Below are positions 42,100 to 52,042 of a stretch of DNA of 64,000 nucleotides, in pieces. The DNA comes from Actinomycetota bacterium. GTDB taxonomy: Bacteria; Actinomycetota; Actinomycetes; Propionibacteriales; Propionibacteriaceae. Within the stretch, counting starts at the first letter, position 1; each line of letters begins with the position of its first letter. A model generated the notes under the pieces. The model was not told where the DNA came from and ran no database searches. It saw only the letters and a program-made list of their open reading frames with translations. The stretch is from NCBI GenBank assembly GCA_020161795.1, contig JAIUOR010000055.1, forward strand, positions 1-64,000, in the 5' to 3' direction. Position numbers and translations under genes: made by a program.

Positions 42100-43122
42100 T
42101 TACTGGGTGACGTTCTCCGGCTTGGCCCGATCGATCAGCTCCTGCGGCAGGGTGACGCCCATCCGCTGCGCGGCACCCAGGTTGAGGTACACCTCCAGGT
42201 TGGTCTGGGTCTCCACCGGCATGGTCGCCGGGTCGGCGCCCTCGGTGAGGATCCGGACCGCCTGCTCGCCGGTCTGCCGGCCCAGCTCGGCGTAGGAGAT
42301 GCCGTAGGTCGCGATGGCCCCGCCGACCACGGTGCCGGCCTCGGCGCCGAAGACCGGGATCTGCTTGGCCTCGGCGACGCCGATCAGCCCGTCGAGCGAG
42401 GAGACCACGGTGTTGTCGGTCGGCACGTAGATCGCGTCCACGTCGCCCAGCGCCTCGGTGGCCTGCTGCACATCGGCGGAGGTCGGCGCGGCCGCCTCCT
42501 TGATCTCCAGGCCGAGCGTCGGCGCGATCTCCTTCAACCAGTTCACCTGGGTGACCGAGTTGGCCTCGCCGCTGTTGAAGACGACGCCGACGGTCTTGGC
42601 ATCCGGCACGATCTGCTTGACCAGTTCCAGCTGCTCCTTGACCGGGTTGGCGTCGGAGGTGCCGGTGACGTTGGCGCCCGGCGCCTCCAGCGAGGCCACC
42701 AGCTCGGCGCCGACCGGGTCGGTGACGGCGGTGAACAGCACCGGGACGTCAGTGATCTTCTGCGCGACCGCCTGGGCGGTGGGGGTGGCGATCGCCAGGA
42801 TCAGGTCGTAGTCGCCGTCGGCGAAGGTGCCCGCGATGCTCGCGGCGACCGACGGGTCGCCCTGGGCGTTCTGCTCGTCGTAGGTGACCTGCAGGCCGGC
42901 ATCGGCCAGGGCTGCCTTGAAGCCCTCGCGAGCGGCGTCCAGCGCCTCGTGGGTGACGATCTGGGTGATGCCGATGGAGAAGGTCTCGGCCGGTTGGCTG
43001 GCGTCGGGGGATGCGGATGGCGACTCCGCCGGCGGCGTGGTGCCGGCGGGCGTGCCCGCGCAGGCGGTGAGAGTGAGGCCGGCCAGCGCGGCTACAGCAG
43101 CCAGCCTGAGGGTCTTGAACAC
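42100..43122 (-). CDS. ABC transporter substrate-binding lipoprotein (PF04392, TrpX-like)
   Basis: 340 aa. N-terminal signal peptide with lipobox LTAC (lipidated Cys ~20), Ser/Pro/Ala-rich linker, then the ABC_sub_bind fold: FSIGITQIVTHEALDAAREGFKAALADAG, DLILAIATPTAQAVAQ, VPVLFTAVTDPVGA, VGVVFNSGEANS, DAIYVPTDNTVVSSLDGL, PVFGAEAGTV. Family members bind tryptophan, tyrosine or other small ligands, but the ligand here is not assignable. GTG 43122 is chosen because AAAGGA is 6 nt upstream and the signal peptide begins there. Confidence 0.9.
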   Translation of the reverse strand: MFKTLRLAAVAALAGLTLTACAGTPAGTTPPAESPSASPDASQPAETFSIGITQIVTHEALDAAREGFKAALADAGLQVTYDEQNAQGDPSVAASIAGTFADGDYDLILAIATPTAQAVAQKITDVPVLFTAVTDPVGAELVASLEAPGANVTGTSDANPVKEQLELVKQIVPDAKTVGVVFNSGEANSVTQVNWLKEIAPTLGLEIKEAAAPTSADVQQATEALGDVDAIYVPTDNTVVSSLDGLIGVAEAKQIPVFGAEAGTVVGGAIATYGISYAELGRQTGEQAVRILTEGADPATMPVETQTNLEVYLNLGAAQRMGVTLPQELIDRAKPENVTQ

Positions 43123-43184
43123 GACGGATCCTTTCGAGTTGCTCAGCCGCCACTCAGCGCTGGGCGCACGGGTGGTGAGCATGA

Positions 43185-43190
43185 AGCCTA
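43185..43190 (-). promoter_or_regulatory. Candidate -10 for the ABC importer operon
   Basis: TAGGCT on the minus strand, giving a ~56-nt leader before GTG 43122. The -35 is weak (GTCACC-like). Confidence 0.35.
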
Positions 43191-43242
43191 GGGGGTGCCG
43201 GCGGCGTGCGGTGACCTATCCACCGGGTGAGCGGAGCCGCCC

Positions 43243-43437
43243 TCAGCGCTGCGCTTCGGGAACGTCCAGGATCACGCAGGCGGCCAGCCAGATGCGCCGC
43301 ACGGGAACGCCGTCGGCCAGCGCCTGAGTGACGGTTCGTCCACCGAGATCGACGTGCACCACGGAGTCGGCCCAGACCGGCGCGTAGGCGTCACCCAACA
43401 GGGCGCGCAGCCGTGTCCACAGCTCGGTCTCGCGCAC
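43243..43437 (-). CDS. DUF3046 family small protein
   Basis: 64 aa, full length for DUF3046 (PF11248): MRETELWTRLRALLGDAYA, then WADSVVHVDLGGRTVTQALADG and VPVRRIWLAACVILDVP. Function unknown. In actinobacteria it normally sits immediately upstream of recA, whereas here the three-gene ABC importer separates them. It starts 8 nt after the XRE regulator gene, so the two are probably cotranscribed. Confidence 0.9.
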   Translation of the reverse strand: MRETELWTRLRALLGDAYAPVWADSVVHVDLGGRTVTQALADGVPVRRIWLAACVILDVPEAQR

Positions 43438-43445
43438 TCCCGGGC

Positions 43446-43751
43446 TCAGGCGGCCGCGGCGGTCTGGCGGCGCATCGGCAGCGTGGTGACCTGGGCGCGG
43501 GCGTCGATCTGGTCGCCGACCCGGCGCAGCAGTTGCGACAGCGGGACGCCGAGCGCACCGCAGATCGCGTTCAGCAGTTCGCTGGAGGCTTCCTTCTGGC
43601 CGCGCTCGATCTCGGAGAGGTAGCCGAGGCTGACCCGCGCCTGGGACGAGACCTCGCGCAAGGTGAGGTTCTCGGCACGCCGGAGTTCGCGCAGCGTCTC
43701 ACCGAGCGCCTCGCGCATCAACACCGGGCGGTCCGGAAGCGTCGTCACCAT
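43446..43751 (-). CDS. XRE-family transcriptional regulator (ClgR/Rv2745c-like)
   Basis: 101 aa with one Cro/C1-type [57 protein letters not shown]-type sequence, residues ~10-65. It matches ClgR in length, motif and genomic place between cinA/pgsA and DUF3046/recA. ClgR activates Clp protease and stress genes in actinobacteria. A TAGAGT hexamer 7 nt before ATG 43751 suggests a leaderless start. The clgR name is inferred from synteny. Confidence 0.87.
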   Translation of the reverse strand: MVTTLPDRPVLMREALGETLRELRRAENLTLREVSSQARVSLGYLSEIERGQKEASSELLNAICGALGVPLSQLLRRVGDQIDARAQVTTLPMRRQTAAAA

Positions 43752-43758
43752 GAAATGA

Positions 43759-43764
43759 ACTCTA
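43759..43764 (-). promoter_or_regulatory. -10-like hexamer of a probable leaderless promoter for the XRE regulator
   Basis: TAGAGT on the minus strand, 7 nt before ATG 43751, identical to the lexA -10. Confidence 0.5.
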
Positions 43765-43876
43765 CCTGTCGATCGGACGTGAACGGTGATTCAACACCAC
43801 CTGCGGACCCGATGTTCCCAGGAGTTTCCCCGAGGATCTTGATCGTGGCGGACTTCATGGTGAGGCGGCGGCTCAC

Positions 43877-44362
43877 CTAGCGGTCCTGCAGCCCGGTCAG
43901 CAGCATGCCCAGGGCCCCGGCCACGGTCTGGCTGCGGACCGCCGCCCGGTCACCGGTGAAGGCGCACCGCTGCGCCCGGGACGACCGCTCGTCCGCGATC
44001 CCGATCCATACCGTGCCGGGCGGGTGTCCCTCCTGCTCGGTGGGGCCGGCCACGCCGGAGACCGCGACGGCCCAGTCGGCGCCGGTGATCAGCCGGATGC
44101 CCGTGGCCATGGCCGTGACCGTCTCGGACGAGACGGCGCCGTAGCGCTCGAGGACGTCCGGATCGACGCCCGACAGGGCGGTCTTCATGGCGGTGGCGTA
44201 GGCGATCGCACCGCCGAGGTAGACCTCCGAGGCGCCGGGGACGCTGGTCAGCGCAGCGCCGATCAGGCCGCCGGTGAGCGATTCGGAGGTAGCCAGGGTG
44301 AGCCCGGCGGAACGCAACCGGGCGATCAGCCGCGCGGCGAGCGGGTCAGCGTCGGCCGTCAT
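43877..44362 (-). CDS. cinA: CinA C-terminal domain protein (nicotinamide-nucleotide amidase)
   Basis: 161 aa, only the C-terminal amidase domain of CinA: LATSESLTGGLIGAALTSVPGASEVYLGGAIAYATAMKTALSGV, then GAVSSETVTAMATGIR and VSGVAGPTEQEGHPPGTVWIG. The domain deamidates NMN to NaMN in NAD recycling. ATG 44362 lies inside the pgsA 3' end (17-nt overlap), so it is coupled to pgsA. The stand-alone domain is the usual actinobacterial form. Confidence 0.92.
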   Translation of the reverse strand: MTADADPLAARLIARLRSAGLTLATSESLTGGLIGAALTSVPGASEVYLGGAIAYATAMKTALSGVDPDVLERYGAVSSETVTAMATGIRLITGADWAVAVSGVAGPTEQEGHPPGTVWIGIADERSSRAQRCAFTGDRAAVRSQTVAGALGMLLTGLQDR

Positions 44363-44966
44363 TCTCGGCGGCCGCCAGGGCGTGGGCACGCAGGCGCATG
44401 GCCTCCACGACGTACTGGGCGCCGGTCACCACGGTCAGCACCACGGCGGCGCCCATCACCAGCCAGGCCAGCCAGAACCAGAAGGGCAGGGTCTGCGCGG
44501 TCTGCCAGATCGGGTAGGGCAGGAACATCAGCAGGGCGATGGACTGCAGCACGGTCTTCAGCTTGCCGCCCGGGGCGGCAGCCATCACGGCGTACTTCAG
44601 CATCCGTACCCGCATCCAGGTGATGCCCCACTCGCGCACCAGGATCAGGATGGTCACCCACCAGGGCAGTTCACCCAGGATGCTCAGCCCGATGAAGGCC
44701 GCGCCGGTGAGCGCCTTGTCGGCGATCGGATCCCAGATCTTGCCGAAGTCGCTGACCAAACCGTAACGCCGAGCCAGGCGGCCGTCGAAGAGGTCGGTGA
44801 GGATCGCCACCCCGAAGGCGACCGTGGCGCCCAGGCGCCAGGCGAAACTGCTCGGGTTGACGAACAACAGCCAGACGAACACCGGGACGAGTACCAGCCG
44901 GAGGATGGTGAGGGCGTTGGGCAGCCATGCCGGCACGCCTCGGCCACTCCCCGTCTGCTGCGTCAT
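44346..44966 (-). CDS. pgsA: CDP-diacylglycerol-glycerol-3-phosphate 3-phosphatidyltransferase
   Basis: 206 aa membrane enzyme making phosphatidylglycerol phosphate. The CDP-alcohol phosphatidyltransferase signature is intact: D-G-x2-A-R-x8-G-x3-D-x3-D in [27 protein letters not shown]. Several TM segments follow ([39 protein letters not shown]). The start shares ATGA with the rimO stop and the 3' end overlaps cinA, forming a coupled rimO-pgsA-cinA run. Confidence 0.93.
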   Translation of the reverse strand: MTQQTGSGRGVPAWLPNALTILRLVLVPVFVWLLFVNPSSFAWRLGATVAFGVAILTDLFDGRLARRYGLVSDFGKIWDPIADKALTGAAFIGLSILGELPWWVTILILVREWGITWMRVRMLKYAVMAAAPGGKLKTVLQSIALLMFLPYPIWQTAQTLPFWFWLAWLVMGAAVVLTVVTGAQYVVEAMRLRAHALAAAENDGRR

Positions 44967-46384
44967 CGCTGCCCCGCTTCCACGACCAGGTCCACCCCGT
45001 CCGCTGCTGCGACCCTACCCCAACCGAGCGTCCCTGGGATCGTGTCCGCGCCCAGCCCGGTGAGGATGGTCGCCCCGTCGGTCTCCGGGCCCTGCTGCGC
45101 GATCCGGCCCTGCCAGCCCTCCGGCTGCCGGGCCTCGGTCAGGAACTGCACGCGCTCCCCGATCCGGTCGTTCGCCCGCTGCGCCAGCAGCTCGTCGACC
45201 ACCGCGGTGAGGTGTTCGACCCGTTCGGCGATCTCCGGCTCCGCGATCTTGCCCGCGAGGGTGGCGCCCTCGGTGCCGTCCTCGTCGGAATAGCCGAAGA
45301 CGCCTACGGCGTCCAGCCGGGCCTCGGCCAGGAACCCGGCCAGCAATTCGACCTCGGCCTCGGTCTCGCCCGGGAAGCCCACGATCACGTTGCTGCGCAC
45401 GCCGGCGTACGGGTCGCGAGCGCGGATCGCCTCCAGCAGGGCGAGGAAGGAGTCGGCATCGCCGAACCGGCGCATCCGGCGCAGCACCGGCCCCGAGGCA
45501 TGCTGGAACGGCAGGTCGAAGTAGCTCACCACGCTGTCGAGTTCGCAGATCGCGGCGATCAATTCGGGACGGACCTCGGCCGGCTGCAGGTACGAGACCC
45601 GGATCCACTCCAGCCCGTCGACCGCATCCAGGGCGGTCAGCAGGCCGACCAGATCGGCCCCGGCCAGATCCTTGCCGTAGGACGAGGAGTTCTCCGACAC
45701 CAGGACGACTTCCCTGACGCCGTCGGCGACCAGCCACCGCGCTTCGGCGACCACCTCGTCGATCGGCCGGGAGAGGTAGGAGCCGCGGAAGCTGGGGATG
45801 GCGCAGAAGGCGCAGCGCCGGTCGCAGCCCGAGGCGATCTTGAGCGGGGCGGTGGCCCCACCGGCCAGCCGCTTGCGCGGTACCGGCGGTCCGCTGGCCG
45901 GGACGACCCCCGCGCCGTGGCCGGGGACGACGATCCGTCCGGCGGCGGCCGGGCGGGCGACGGGGCTGATCGGCAACAGCGTCCGGCGATCCCGCGGGGC
46001 GTGCGGGGTGGGAGCATGCCCGTCCAGGATCGAGCGCAACCGGCCGGCGATGTCGGCGTAGTCGTCGAAACCCAGGACGGCGTCGGCCTCCGGCAACTCC
46101 CGGGCCAACTCGGCGCCGTACCGTTCGGCCAGGCAGCCGACCGCCACCACGGACGCGACGCTGCCCGACTCCTTCAGGTCGGCGGCGGCCAGCAGGGTGT
46201 CGATGGAATCCTTCTTGGCGGCGTCGATGAAGCCGCAGGTGTTGACCACGACGACGGTGGCGTCCGACGGGTCGTCCACCAGCGCGAATCCCCCGGCGGC
46301 CAGCCGTCCGGCCAGTTCTTCGGAGTCCACGTCGTTGCGCGCACAGCCCAACGAGGCGATGTGAACCGCTGGTTGTGCCGTCAT
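44963..46384 (-). CDS. rimO: Ribosomal protein S12 methylthiotransferase RimO
   Basis: 473 aa radical-SAM methylthiotransferase modifying Asp of ribosomal protein S12. UPF0004 cluster Cys14, Cys50 and Cys84 ([20 protein letters not shown]). Radical SAM Cys187, Cys191 and Cys194 ([10 protein letters not shown]), with [11 protein letters not shown] distinguishing RimO from MiaB. A C-terminal TRAM domain follows. Start ATG 46384 lies 29 nt after the ftsK stop, and its stop overlaps the pgsA start (ATGA). Confidence 0.95.
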   Translation of the reverse strand: MTAQPAVHIASLGCARNDVDSEELAGRLAAGGFALVDDPSDATVVVVNTCGFIDAAKKDSIDTLLAAADLKESGSVASVVAVGCLAERYGAELARELPEADAVLGFDDYADIAGRLRSILDGHAPTPHAPRDRRTLLPISPVARPAAAGRIVVPGHGAGVVPASGPPVPRKRLAGGATAPLKIASGCDRRCAFCAIPSFRGSYLSRPIDEVVAEARWLVADGVREVVLVSENSSSYGKDLAGADLVGLLTALDAVDGLEWIRVSYLQPAEVRPELIAAICELDSVVSYFDLPFQHASGPVLRRMRRFGDADSFLALLEAIRARDPYAGVRSNVIVGFPGETEAEVELLAGFLAEARLDAVGVFGYSDEDGTEGATLAGKIAEPEIAERVEHLTAVVDELLAQRANDRIGERVQFLTEARQPEGWQGRIAQQGPETDGATILTGLGADTIPGTLGWGRVAAADGVDLVVEAGQR

Positions 46385-46413
46385 GTCCGCGGAGCCTACC
46401 GCGCGAAGCTGTC

Positions 46414-48855
46414 TCAGCCCTCGCGCAGGTTGGCCAGCACCTCGTCCAGGTCGTCGGGCTTCACGAGAACCTCACGCGGCTTGGAGCCCTCGGAGGGGCC
46501 CACGATGCCGCGGGTCTCCAGGATGTCCATCAGCCGGCCGGCCTTGGCGAAGCCCACCCGCAGCTTGCGCTGCAGCATCGAGGTCGAGCCCAGCTGCAGG
46601 TTGACCACCAGCTGGGCGGCCTCCAGCACGAGCTCGAGGTCGTCGCCGATGTCCTCGGCGACCGCCCTGCCGGATTCCGCCGGAGCCGTGACGTCCTCGC
46701 GGTAGGCGGGTGCCTGCTGCTCGGTGACGTGCTTGACCACCGACCGGATCTCGGCCTCGGTCACCCAGGCGCCCTGGACGCGCAGCGCCTTGGACTGGCC
46801 CATCGGCAGGAACAGCCCGTCGCCCTGGCCGACCAGCTTCTCGGCGCCGGGAGTGTCGAGGATGACCCGGGAGTCGACCTGCGAGCTGGTCGCGAAGGCC
46901 AGCCGGGAGGGGACGTTCGCCTTGATCAGACCGGTCACTACATCAGTAGAGGGACGCTGGGTGGCCAGCACCAGGTGGATGCCGGCGGCCCGCGCCAGCT
47001 GGGTGATCCGAACCACCGAATCCTCCACGTCGCGCGGGGCGACCAGCATCAGGTCGGCCAACTCATCCACGATGACCACCAGGTACGGATACGGCGCCAG
47101 CACCCGCTCCGAGCCGGGCAGCGGCTGGGCCTGCCCCGAGAGCACCGCCTTGTTGAAGTCGTCGACGTGGCGGAAGCCGAAGGCGGCCAGGTCGTCGTAG
47201 CGGGCGTCCATCTCGCGGACCACCCACTGCAGCGCCTCGGCGGCCTTCTTGGGCGAGGTGATGATCGGGGTGACCAGGTGCGGGATGCCCTCGTAGTGGG
47301 TGAGCTCCACCCGCTTGGGGTCGACCATGATCATCCTCACCTCGTCGGGCGTGGAGCGCATCAGGATGGAGGTGATCAGGGAGTTCACGAAGCTCGACTT
47401 GCCCGAGCCGGTGGCACCGGCCACCAGCAGGTGCGGCATCTTGGCCAGGTTGGTCACCACGTGACCGCCCTCGACGTCCTTGCCCAGCCCGATGGTGAGC
47501 GGGTGGTGGTCGTTGCGGGCTCGGTTGGAGCGCAGCACGTCGCCGAGCGAGACGATCTCCTTGTCGGCGTTCGGGATCTCGATGCCGATCGCGGACTTGC
47601 CGGGGATCGGCGACAGGATGCGCACGTCGGCCGAGGCCACCGCGTAGGCGATGTTCTTCTCCAGCCGGGTGACAGTCTCGACCTTGACCGCGGTGCCGAG
47701 CTCGACCTCGTAACGGGTGACGGTCGGGCCGCGGGTGTAGCCGGTGACCGAGGCATCGATCTCGAACTGACGCAGCACCTCGGTGAGCCGGGCCATCACC
47801 TGGTCGTTGACCTGGCTGCGCGCCTTGGGCAGCGAGCCGGGCTTGAGCAGCGCCTGGTCGGGCAGGGTGTAGACGACATCGCCCGACAGCGGCGGCTGGG
47901 CGGCCCGCAGCGGCGCCGACGACATGGCCGGCACCTCCAGTTCCGGCTTGGGAGCCTTGCCCGCCGTGATCGGGAGCGGCGGCTCGACCGCCTGGGTCTC
48001 CTCCAGGTCGACCGGGTCGATGAACTCGAAGTCGGGAGCCGGGTCGTTCACCAGCGGGGTCACGAAAGCCTCGTCCCCGCTGTAGTCGGTGGGTTCCTCC
48101 GGCTTCCTCGCGGCCAGCTTCGCGCGGGCCGACGACACCCGTTCGCCGAGTTCGTGGACGGGGATGCCGAGCACCACCAGCAGGCCGAACCCGGCCACCA
48201 GCACCAGGATCGGCACGGCCAGCCAGACCGAGACCAGATCGACCAGGAAGGAGGAGGAGAAGAAGCCCAGGAAGCCGCCGGCCTCGCGAACCAGCTCCGG
48301 GTGGGAGCCGCGCGGAACGCCGTGGGCGATGTGGATCAGGCCCAGGACGCCCAGCAGGATGGTCATCCAGCCGATCGCCTGCCGTCCACCCGGACCGTTG
48401 CGGTCGGGGTGGCGCAGCGTCCGCCACGCCATGACGGCGGCGATCACCGGGACGGCGTAGGCGAAGCTGCCCACCACGGTGGTGAGCACGAGCCGGATCA
48501 CCGACCCGGCGGTCCCCGGCAGGCCGAACCAGAACTCCCCGGCCACGATCAGGGCGATGATCAGCAGCACCAGGCCCGCGCCGTCGCGCCGGTGGGCCGG
48601 ATCGAGGTCGCGCGCCGAGGTGCCGATGGCGCGGGCGAGCTGACCGGTCACCCGGGCGATGCCGCGCCAGAACCCGGCAATGCCGCGCCCGAGCGCGGAC
48701 AGTGCCCGGCTCAGGCCGGAGGGCTCGGCGGAGTGCCCGCGAGCAGAACTGCTGCGGGCCGGTGTCTTCTTGCTTCCGGACGCTCGAGGGGCCGTGGAAC
48801 TACGCGTGGATGCGTTGCTCCGGCTCCGCGAGGGGGAAGACGCGCGGGTCGCCAT
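46414..48855 (-). CDS. ftsK: DNA translocase FtsK/SpoIIIE
   Basis: 813 aa septal DNA pump. A Ser/Arg-rich N-terminus (~55 aa) is followed by about four TM helices (residues ~80-220), an acidic linker, and the motor domain with Walker [12 protein letters not shown] near residue 480, Walker [13 protein letters not shown] and [35 protein letters not shown]-terminal gamma winged-helix domain for KOPS-like recognition completes it ([19 protein letters not shown]). A TAGGCT hexamer 6 nt upstream of ATG 48855 suggests a leaderless start. Confidence 0.95.
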   Translation of the reverse strand: MATRASSPSRSRSNASTRSSTAPRASGSKKTPARSSSARGHSAEPSGLSRALSALGRGIAGFWRGIARVTGQLARAIGTSARDLDPAHRRDGAGLVLLIIALIVAGEFWFGLPGTAGSVIRLVLTTVVGSFAYAVPVIAAVMAWRTLRHPDRNGPGGRQAIGWMTILLGVLGLIHIAHGVPRGSHPELVREAGGFLGFFSSSFLVDLVSVWLAVPILVLVAGFGLLVVLGIPVHELGERVSSARAKLAARKPEEPTDYSGDEAFVTPLVNDPAPDFEFIDPVDLEETQAVEPPLPITAGKAPKPELEVPAMSSAPLRAAQPPLSGDVVYTLPDQALLKPGSLPKARSQVNDQVMARLTEVLRQFEIDASVTGYTRGPTVTRYEVELGTAVKVETVTRLEKNIAYAVASADVRILSPIPGKSAIGIEIPNADKEIVSLGDVLRSNRARNDHHPLTIGLGKDVEGGHVVTNLAKMPHLLVAGATGSGKSSFVNSLITSILMRSTPDEVRMIMVDPKRVELTHYEGIPHLVTPIITSPKKAAEALQWVVREMDARYDDLAAFGFRHVDDFNKAVLSGQAQPLPGSERVLAPYPYLVVIVDELADLMLVAPRDVEDSVVRITQLARAAGIHLVLATQRPSTDVVTGLIKANVPSRLAFATSSQVDSRVILDTPGAEKLVGQGDGLFLPMGQSKALRVQGAWVTEAEIRSVVKHVTEQQAPAYREDVTAPAESGRAVAEDIGDDLELVLEAAQLVVNLQLGSTSMLQRKLRVGFAKAGRLMDILETRGIVGPSEGSKPREVLVKPDDLDEVLANLREG

Positions 48856-48861
48856 GGGGGC

Positions 48862-48867
48862 AGCCTA
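48862..48867 (-). promoter_or_regulatory. -10-like hexamer of a probable leaderless promoter for ftsK
   Basis: Minus strand TAGGCT, 6 nt, then ATG 48855. No ribosome site in between. Confidence 0.5.
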
Positions 48868-49046
48868 AGGCACAGCCCCGCCGCAGCGGGAGTGGGCACG
48901 CCGCAGGCCATGCGGCCGACCACGCCGGTGCAGTCACTGCCAGATAGCGCCCTTGGCCGGCGGATATGTTCACCCAGAGCCGGTATTTGGCAGAAACTGC
49001 ACTCGGCATCGAGCGCGTCATCGGTTCGATGGTGCGAGTGGGCGCG

Positions 49047-49988
49047 CTAGAAGTGAGCCCAGCCGGCCGAGCCCTCCCAGGTTTCGCCGTCGACCAGCAC
49101 GCCCGGCTCACCGTCACGAACGGCACCCACCACGACCCACCCCTCCGGGACGTCGGATGGGGCGAAGCAGGCGGCCAGGGCGTGATCGTCCCCGCCGGTC
49201 AGCACGAAGGCCAGCGGATCCTTGCCGCCCAGCGCGGCGGCCACCGCGGTCTGCGGCTCGGCGATGTCGAAGGCGGCCGGGTCGAGGTCTATGACGACCC
49301 CGGAGGAGCGGGCGATGTGACCCAGGTCGGCCAGTAGGCCGTCGGAGACGTCCACCATGGCGGTCGCCCCGGCGAGTGCCGCCACGATGCCCTGACCGTA
49401 GGGCGGTTCGGGGACGCGGTGCGCGTTCACCACCGCCGCCGGCGAGCGAAAGCCGCGATTCAGCACCGCCAGGCCGGCCTCGGCCCAGCCCAGCCGGCCG
49501 CGGAACGCCACCACGTCGCCGGGCCGGGCGCCCGCGCGGGTGACCGGAGCCCGTCCCTCCAGGTCTCCGAACACGGTGGCCGTGACCACGATCTGGGGCG
49601 CCTGGGTGAGGTCGCCGCCGAGCAGCACCAGCCCGGCCTCCGCGCACTCGGCGCGCACCCCGGCGCTGAACTGCCGCGCCCATTCCGCCGGGGTCTCGGC
49701 CGGCAGCGCCAGGCTGATCACCACGCCGATGCCGCGCGCGCCCTCTGCCTCCAGGTCCGCGGCGGCCGACGCGACGGCCTTGCGTCCGACATCGTGCGGG
49801 CCCGACCAGTTCTCCCGCCAGTGCCTTCCCGCCACCATGGTGTCGGTGGAGACCGCGACCGGCCCGTCTGGAGCGAAGACCGCGCAGTCGTCGCCCGGGC
49901 CGACCAGCACGTTCGGGGCGGTGGGAAGCCCCGCTGTGATCTCGGCGATCAGCCCGAACTCCCCCAGGTCGCCGACCGTGCCGGCCAC
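49047..49988 (-). CDS. thiL: Thiamine-monophosphate kinase
   Basis: 313 aa. It phosphorylates thiamine phosphate to thiamine diphosphate. Family motifs: LGEFGLIAEITAGL, the metal/nucleotide loop VGPGDDCAV, STDTMVAGRHW, ASAAADLEAEGA, LLGGDLTQAP and the AIR-synthase-like MVDVSDGLLADL and TGGDDHAL. GTG 49988 overlaps the ddl TAG by one base, so it is coupled to ddl. No other thiamine gene is nearby. The ddl-thiL linkage recurs in actinobacteria. Confidence 0.93.
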   Translation of the reverse strand: MAGTVGDLGEFGLIAEITAGLPTAPNVLVGPGDDCAVFAPDGPVAVSTDTMVAGRHWRENWSGPHDVGRKAVASAAADLEAEGARGIGVVISLALPAETPAEWARQFSAGVRAECAEAGLVLLGGDLTQAPQIVVTATVFGDLEGRAPVTRAGARPGDVVAFRGRLGWAEAGLAVLNRGFRSPAAVVNAHRVPEPPYGQGIVAALAGATAMVDVSDGLLADLGHIARSSGVVIDLDPAAFDIAEPQTAVAAALGGKDPLAFVLTGGDDHALAACFAPSDVPEGWVVVGAVRDGEPGVLVDGETWEGSAGWAHF

Positions 49989-51097
49989 TACCGCAGCCCC
50001 GGCCGCTGGGCCAGGCCCAGGTCGATGAGCTCGCCGACGAGAGCCGAGTAGCCCAGCCCGCTGGCCTGCCACAGCAGCGGGAACATGGAGGTGCGGGTGA
50101 AGCCCGGCATCGTGTTGAGTTCGTTGACGAAGAACTCCCCCACCGGGTTGAGGAAGAGGTCGACCCGGGCCAGCCCTTCGACGTTCATCGCGTCGAAGGT
50201 GCGGGCAGCCAGCGCCCGGGCCTGCTCGGTCTGCTCCGGCGTCAGCTTGGCCGGGGTGTCGAGGGTCACGTCCTCGTCGCCGAGGTACTTCGACTCGAAG
50301 TCGTAGAACATGTCATGGCGGTGCAGCACGATCTCGCCCGGGACGGAGGGCCGCGGCGGCTGGCCGTCGCGTCCCTGCAGCACCGCGATCTCGATCTCCC
50401 GGCAGCCCACGAAGCCCGCCTCGACGACGATCTTGGGGTCGTACCGCAAGGCGAGTTCGATCGCGGCGGGCAGCTGTTCGGGGGTGTCCACCCGTGAGAT
50501 GCCCAGGCTCGACCCGCCCCGGGCGGGCTTGACGAAGACCGGGTAGCCCAGGCCGGTGACCGCCGCCGTCCAGCGCTCCGGGTCGCGCTGCCAGTGGCCG
50601 GGGTTGATCGCGACCCAGCGACCGACCGGCAGCCCGGCCGACCACATCGCGCGCTTCATCAGATCCTTGTCCATCCCGATCGCGCTGGCGGCCACCCCAG
50701 CGCCCACGTACCGCACGCCGAGCATCTCGAACAGGCCCTGGATGGTGCCGTCCTCGCCGTAGGGGCCGTGCAGCAGGGCGAAAGCCAGGTCGATGTCCAC
50801 CAGATCGGTCAGCCGGTCGCCTTCGCGGGTGCCGATCTGCGCGCCGCGCGGCCCGCGCAGCAGCACCGCCTGCGGCAGGTCCTCGGCCACGCGCGGCAGC
50901 GCGCCATCGGTCACCTGGTAGCCGGCCACCGTCTCCAGCGGGACCCGCACCCAGTCCCCCGCGGCGGTGATGCCCACCGCCACCACGTCGCAGCCGTCGA
51001 TGGCACGCAGCACGCCGCCCGCCGTCAGGCACGAGATCTCGTGTTCGGAACTGGCACCGCCGAAGATCAGGACGACGGTGGGACGTGGCTGGGTCAT
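49988..51097 (-). CDS. ddl: D-alanine-D-alanine ligase
   Basis: 369 aa ATP-grasp enzyme making the D-Ala-D-Ala dipeptide for peptidoglycan. N-terminal IFGGASSEHEISCLTA, LLHGPYGEDGTIQGLFEMLGVRYVG, central ATP-grasp with FVKPARGGSSLGISRV, and C-terminal DLFLNPVGEFFVNELNTMPGFT. ATG 51097 is chosen over a 7-codon-longer start because AAGAGG lies 4-5 nt upstream. It is followed by thiL with 1-nt overlap. Confidence 0.95.
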   Translation of the reverse strand: MTQPRPTVVLIFGGASSEHEISCLTAGGVLRAIDGCDVVAVGITAAGDWVRVPLETVAGYQVTDGALPRVAEDLPQAVLLRGPRGAQIGTREGDRLTDLVDIDLAFALLHGPYGEDGTIQGLFEMLGVRYVGAGVAASAIGMDKDLMKRAMWSAGLPVGRWVAINPGHWQRDPERWTAAVTGLGYPVFVKPARGGSSLGISRVDTPEQLPAAIELALRYDPKIVVEAGFVGCREIEIAVLQGRDGQPPRPSVPGEIVLHRHDMFYDFESKYLGDEDVTLDTPAKLTPEQTEQARALAARTFDAMNVEGLARVDLFLNPVGEFFVNELNTMPGFTRTSMFPLLWQASGLGYSALVGELIDLGLAQRPGLR

Positions 51098-51203
51098 CGG
51101 GCCTCTTCTCGGGAGCATCGCCCAGCAGACTACCGGCCGAACCCCGATCGCCGGAGAACCAGCGCCGCGGTCGCCCGGCTTCCCGTCCGGGTTGCCGAAC
51201 CGG

Positions 51204-51962
51204 CTACGCGCGACGGTCCGCGCGCGGGTCGAACCGCGTGGGCGGGGCCGATTCGCCGCGGATCTCCTCCACGACGGCGACGATCGCGGCCATCATGCGG
51301 TCGGTGGCCAGCTCGACGGTCTCAGGATCGTCGCCGGCCAGATCGTCCAGCTCCACCGCCGGACCGGTCCGCAGCGTCATGGTGGGTTTCGGGACGAGCC
51401 GCGGCCAGGCGGGCTTCTTGCCGCCCAGCAGGAGCTGGGCTCCCCACTGGCCGACCGGGACCAGCGGCGCGCCGGTGGCCAGGGCCAGCCGGACGGCGCC
51501 GGTGCGTCCGGTCATCGGCCAGCCGCCGGGATCGGTGGTGATGGTGCCCTCGGGATAGACCACGACGCACTCCCCCGCGGCCAGCGCCTCCTTGGCGGCG
51601 GCCAGCGAATCGGAGGCGTCGTGCGCACCCCGCCGGACCGGGATCTGGCCGGTCGCGGTCACCGCCCAACCGGCCACCGGCATCGACCAGACCTCGATCT
51701 TGGCCAGGAACCGCGGCCAGCGGCCCTGCCAGATCAGGTAGTGCGCGAGCGCGATCGGATCGGCGTTGGAGATGTGGTTGGCGACCACGATCACCCCGCC
51801 GGTGCGGGGCAGGTCCGGTGCGCCGTCCCAGTTCTGCCGGGTGAGCCGTCGCATCAGCCAGCCGGCGAACCGGGCCAGCCGGCGGTAGGTGGGCTGGACG
51901 GGAGTGGGGTTCGCCTCCCGGAGCTTCAGACCGGCGCGCGCCGTGGTCTCGACCTCAGTCAC
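51204..51962 (-). CDS. plsC: 1-acyl-sn-glycerol-3-phosphate acyltransferase (PlsC family)
   Basis: 252 aa. Acyltransferase motifs in order: NHISNADP (NHx4D, catalytic His/Asp), GQIPVRRG (motif II), YPEGTITTD (motif III EGT) and PLVPVGQWG (motif IV). It makes phosphatidic acid at the membrane. The GTG start has GGAGGG upstream. It sits between leuD and ddl. The usual actinobacterial neighbours (cofC/gpsA) are not seen between plsC and ddl, where only ~106 nt of non-coding DNA lies. Confidence 0.9.
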   Translation of the reverse strand: MTEVETTARAGLKLREANPTPVQPTYRRLARFAGWLMRRLTRQNWDGAPDLPRTGGVIVVANHISNADPIALAHYLIWQGRWPRFLAKIEVWSMPVAGWAVTATGQIPVRRGAHDASDSLAAAKEALAAGECVVVYPEGTITTDPGGWPMTGRTGAVRLALATGAPLVPVGQWGAQLLLGGKKPAWPRLVPKPTMTLRTGPAVELDDLAGDDPETVELATDRMMAAIVAVVEEIRGESAPPTRFDPRADRRA

Positions 51963-52042
51963 AGCGCCCTCCGCTCGTCGCCGACGAAAGGAGTATCCCG
52001 GTGCTTCCTCGATCTCGACAAGCTCGATCGGCGAAGCCGCTG

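Noticed and set aside
43745-43858. 37-codon minus-strand ORF ending over the start of the XRE gene
   Set aside because: No ribosome site, no recognisable motif, and a leaderless promoter for the XRE gene lies inside it. A chance ORF is more likely.
48856-49046. Possible small gene between ftsK and thiL
   Set aside because: Only short frames without ribosome sites or motifs. The stretch holds the ftsK promoter region and otherwise nothing I can support.
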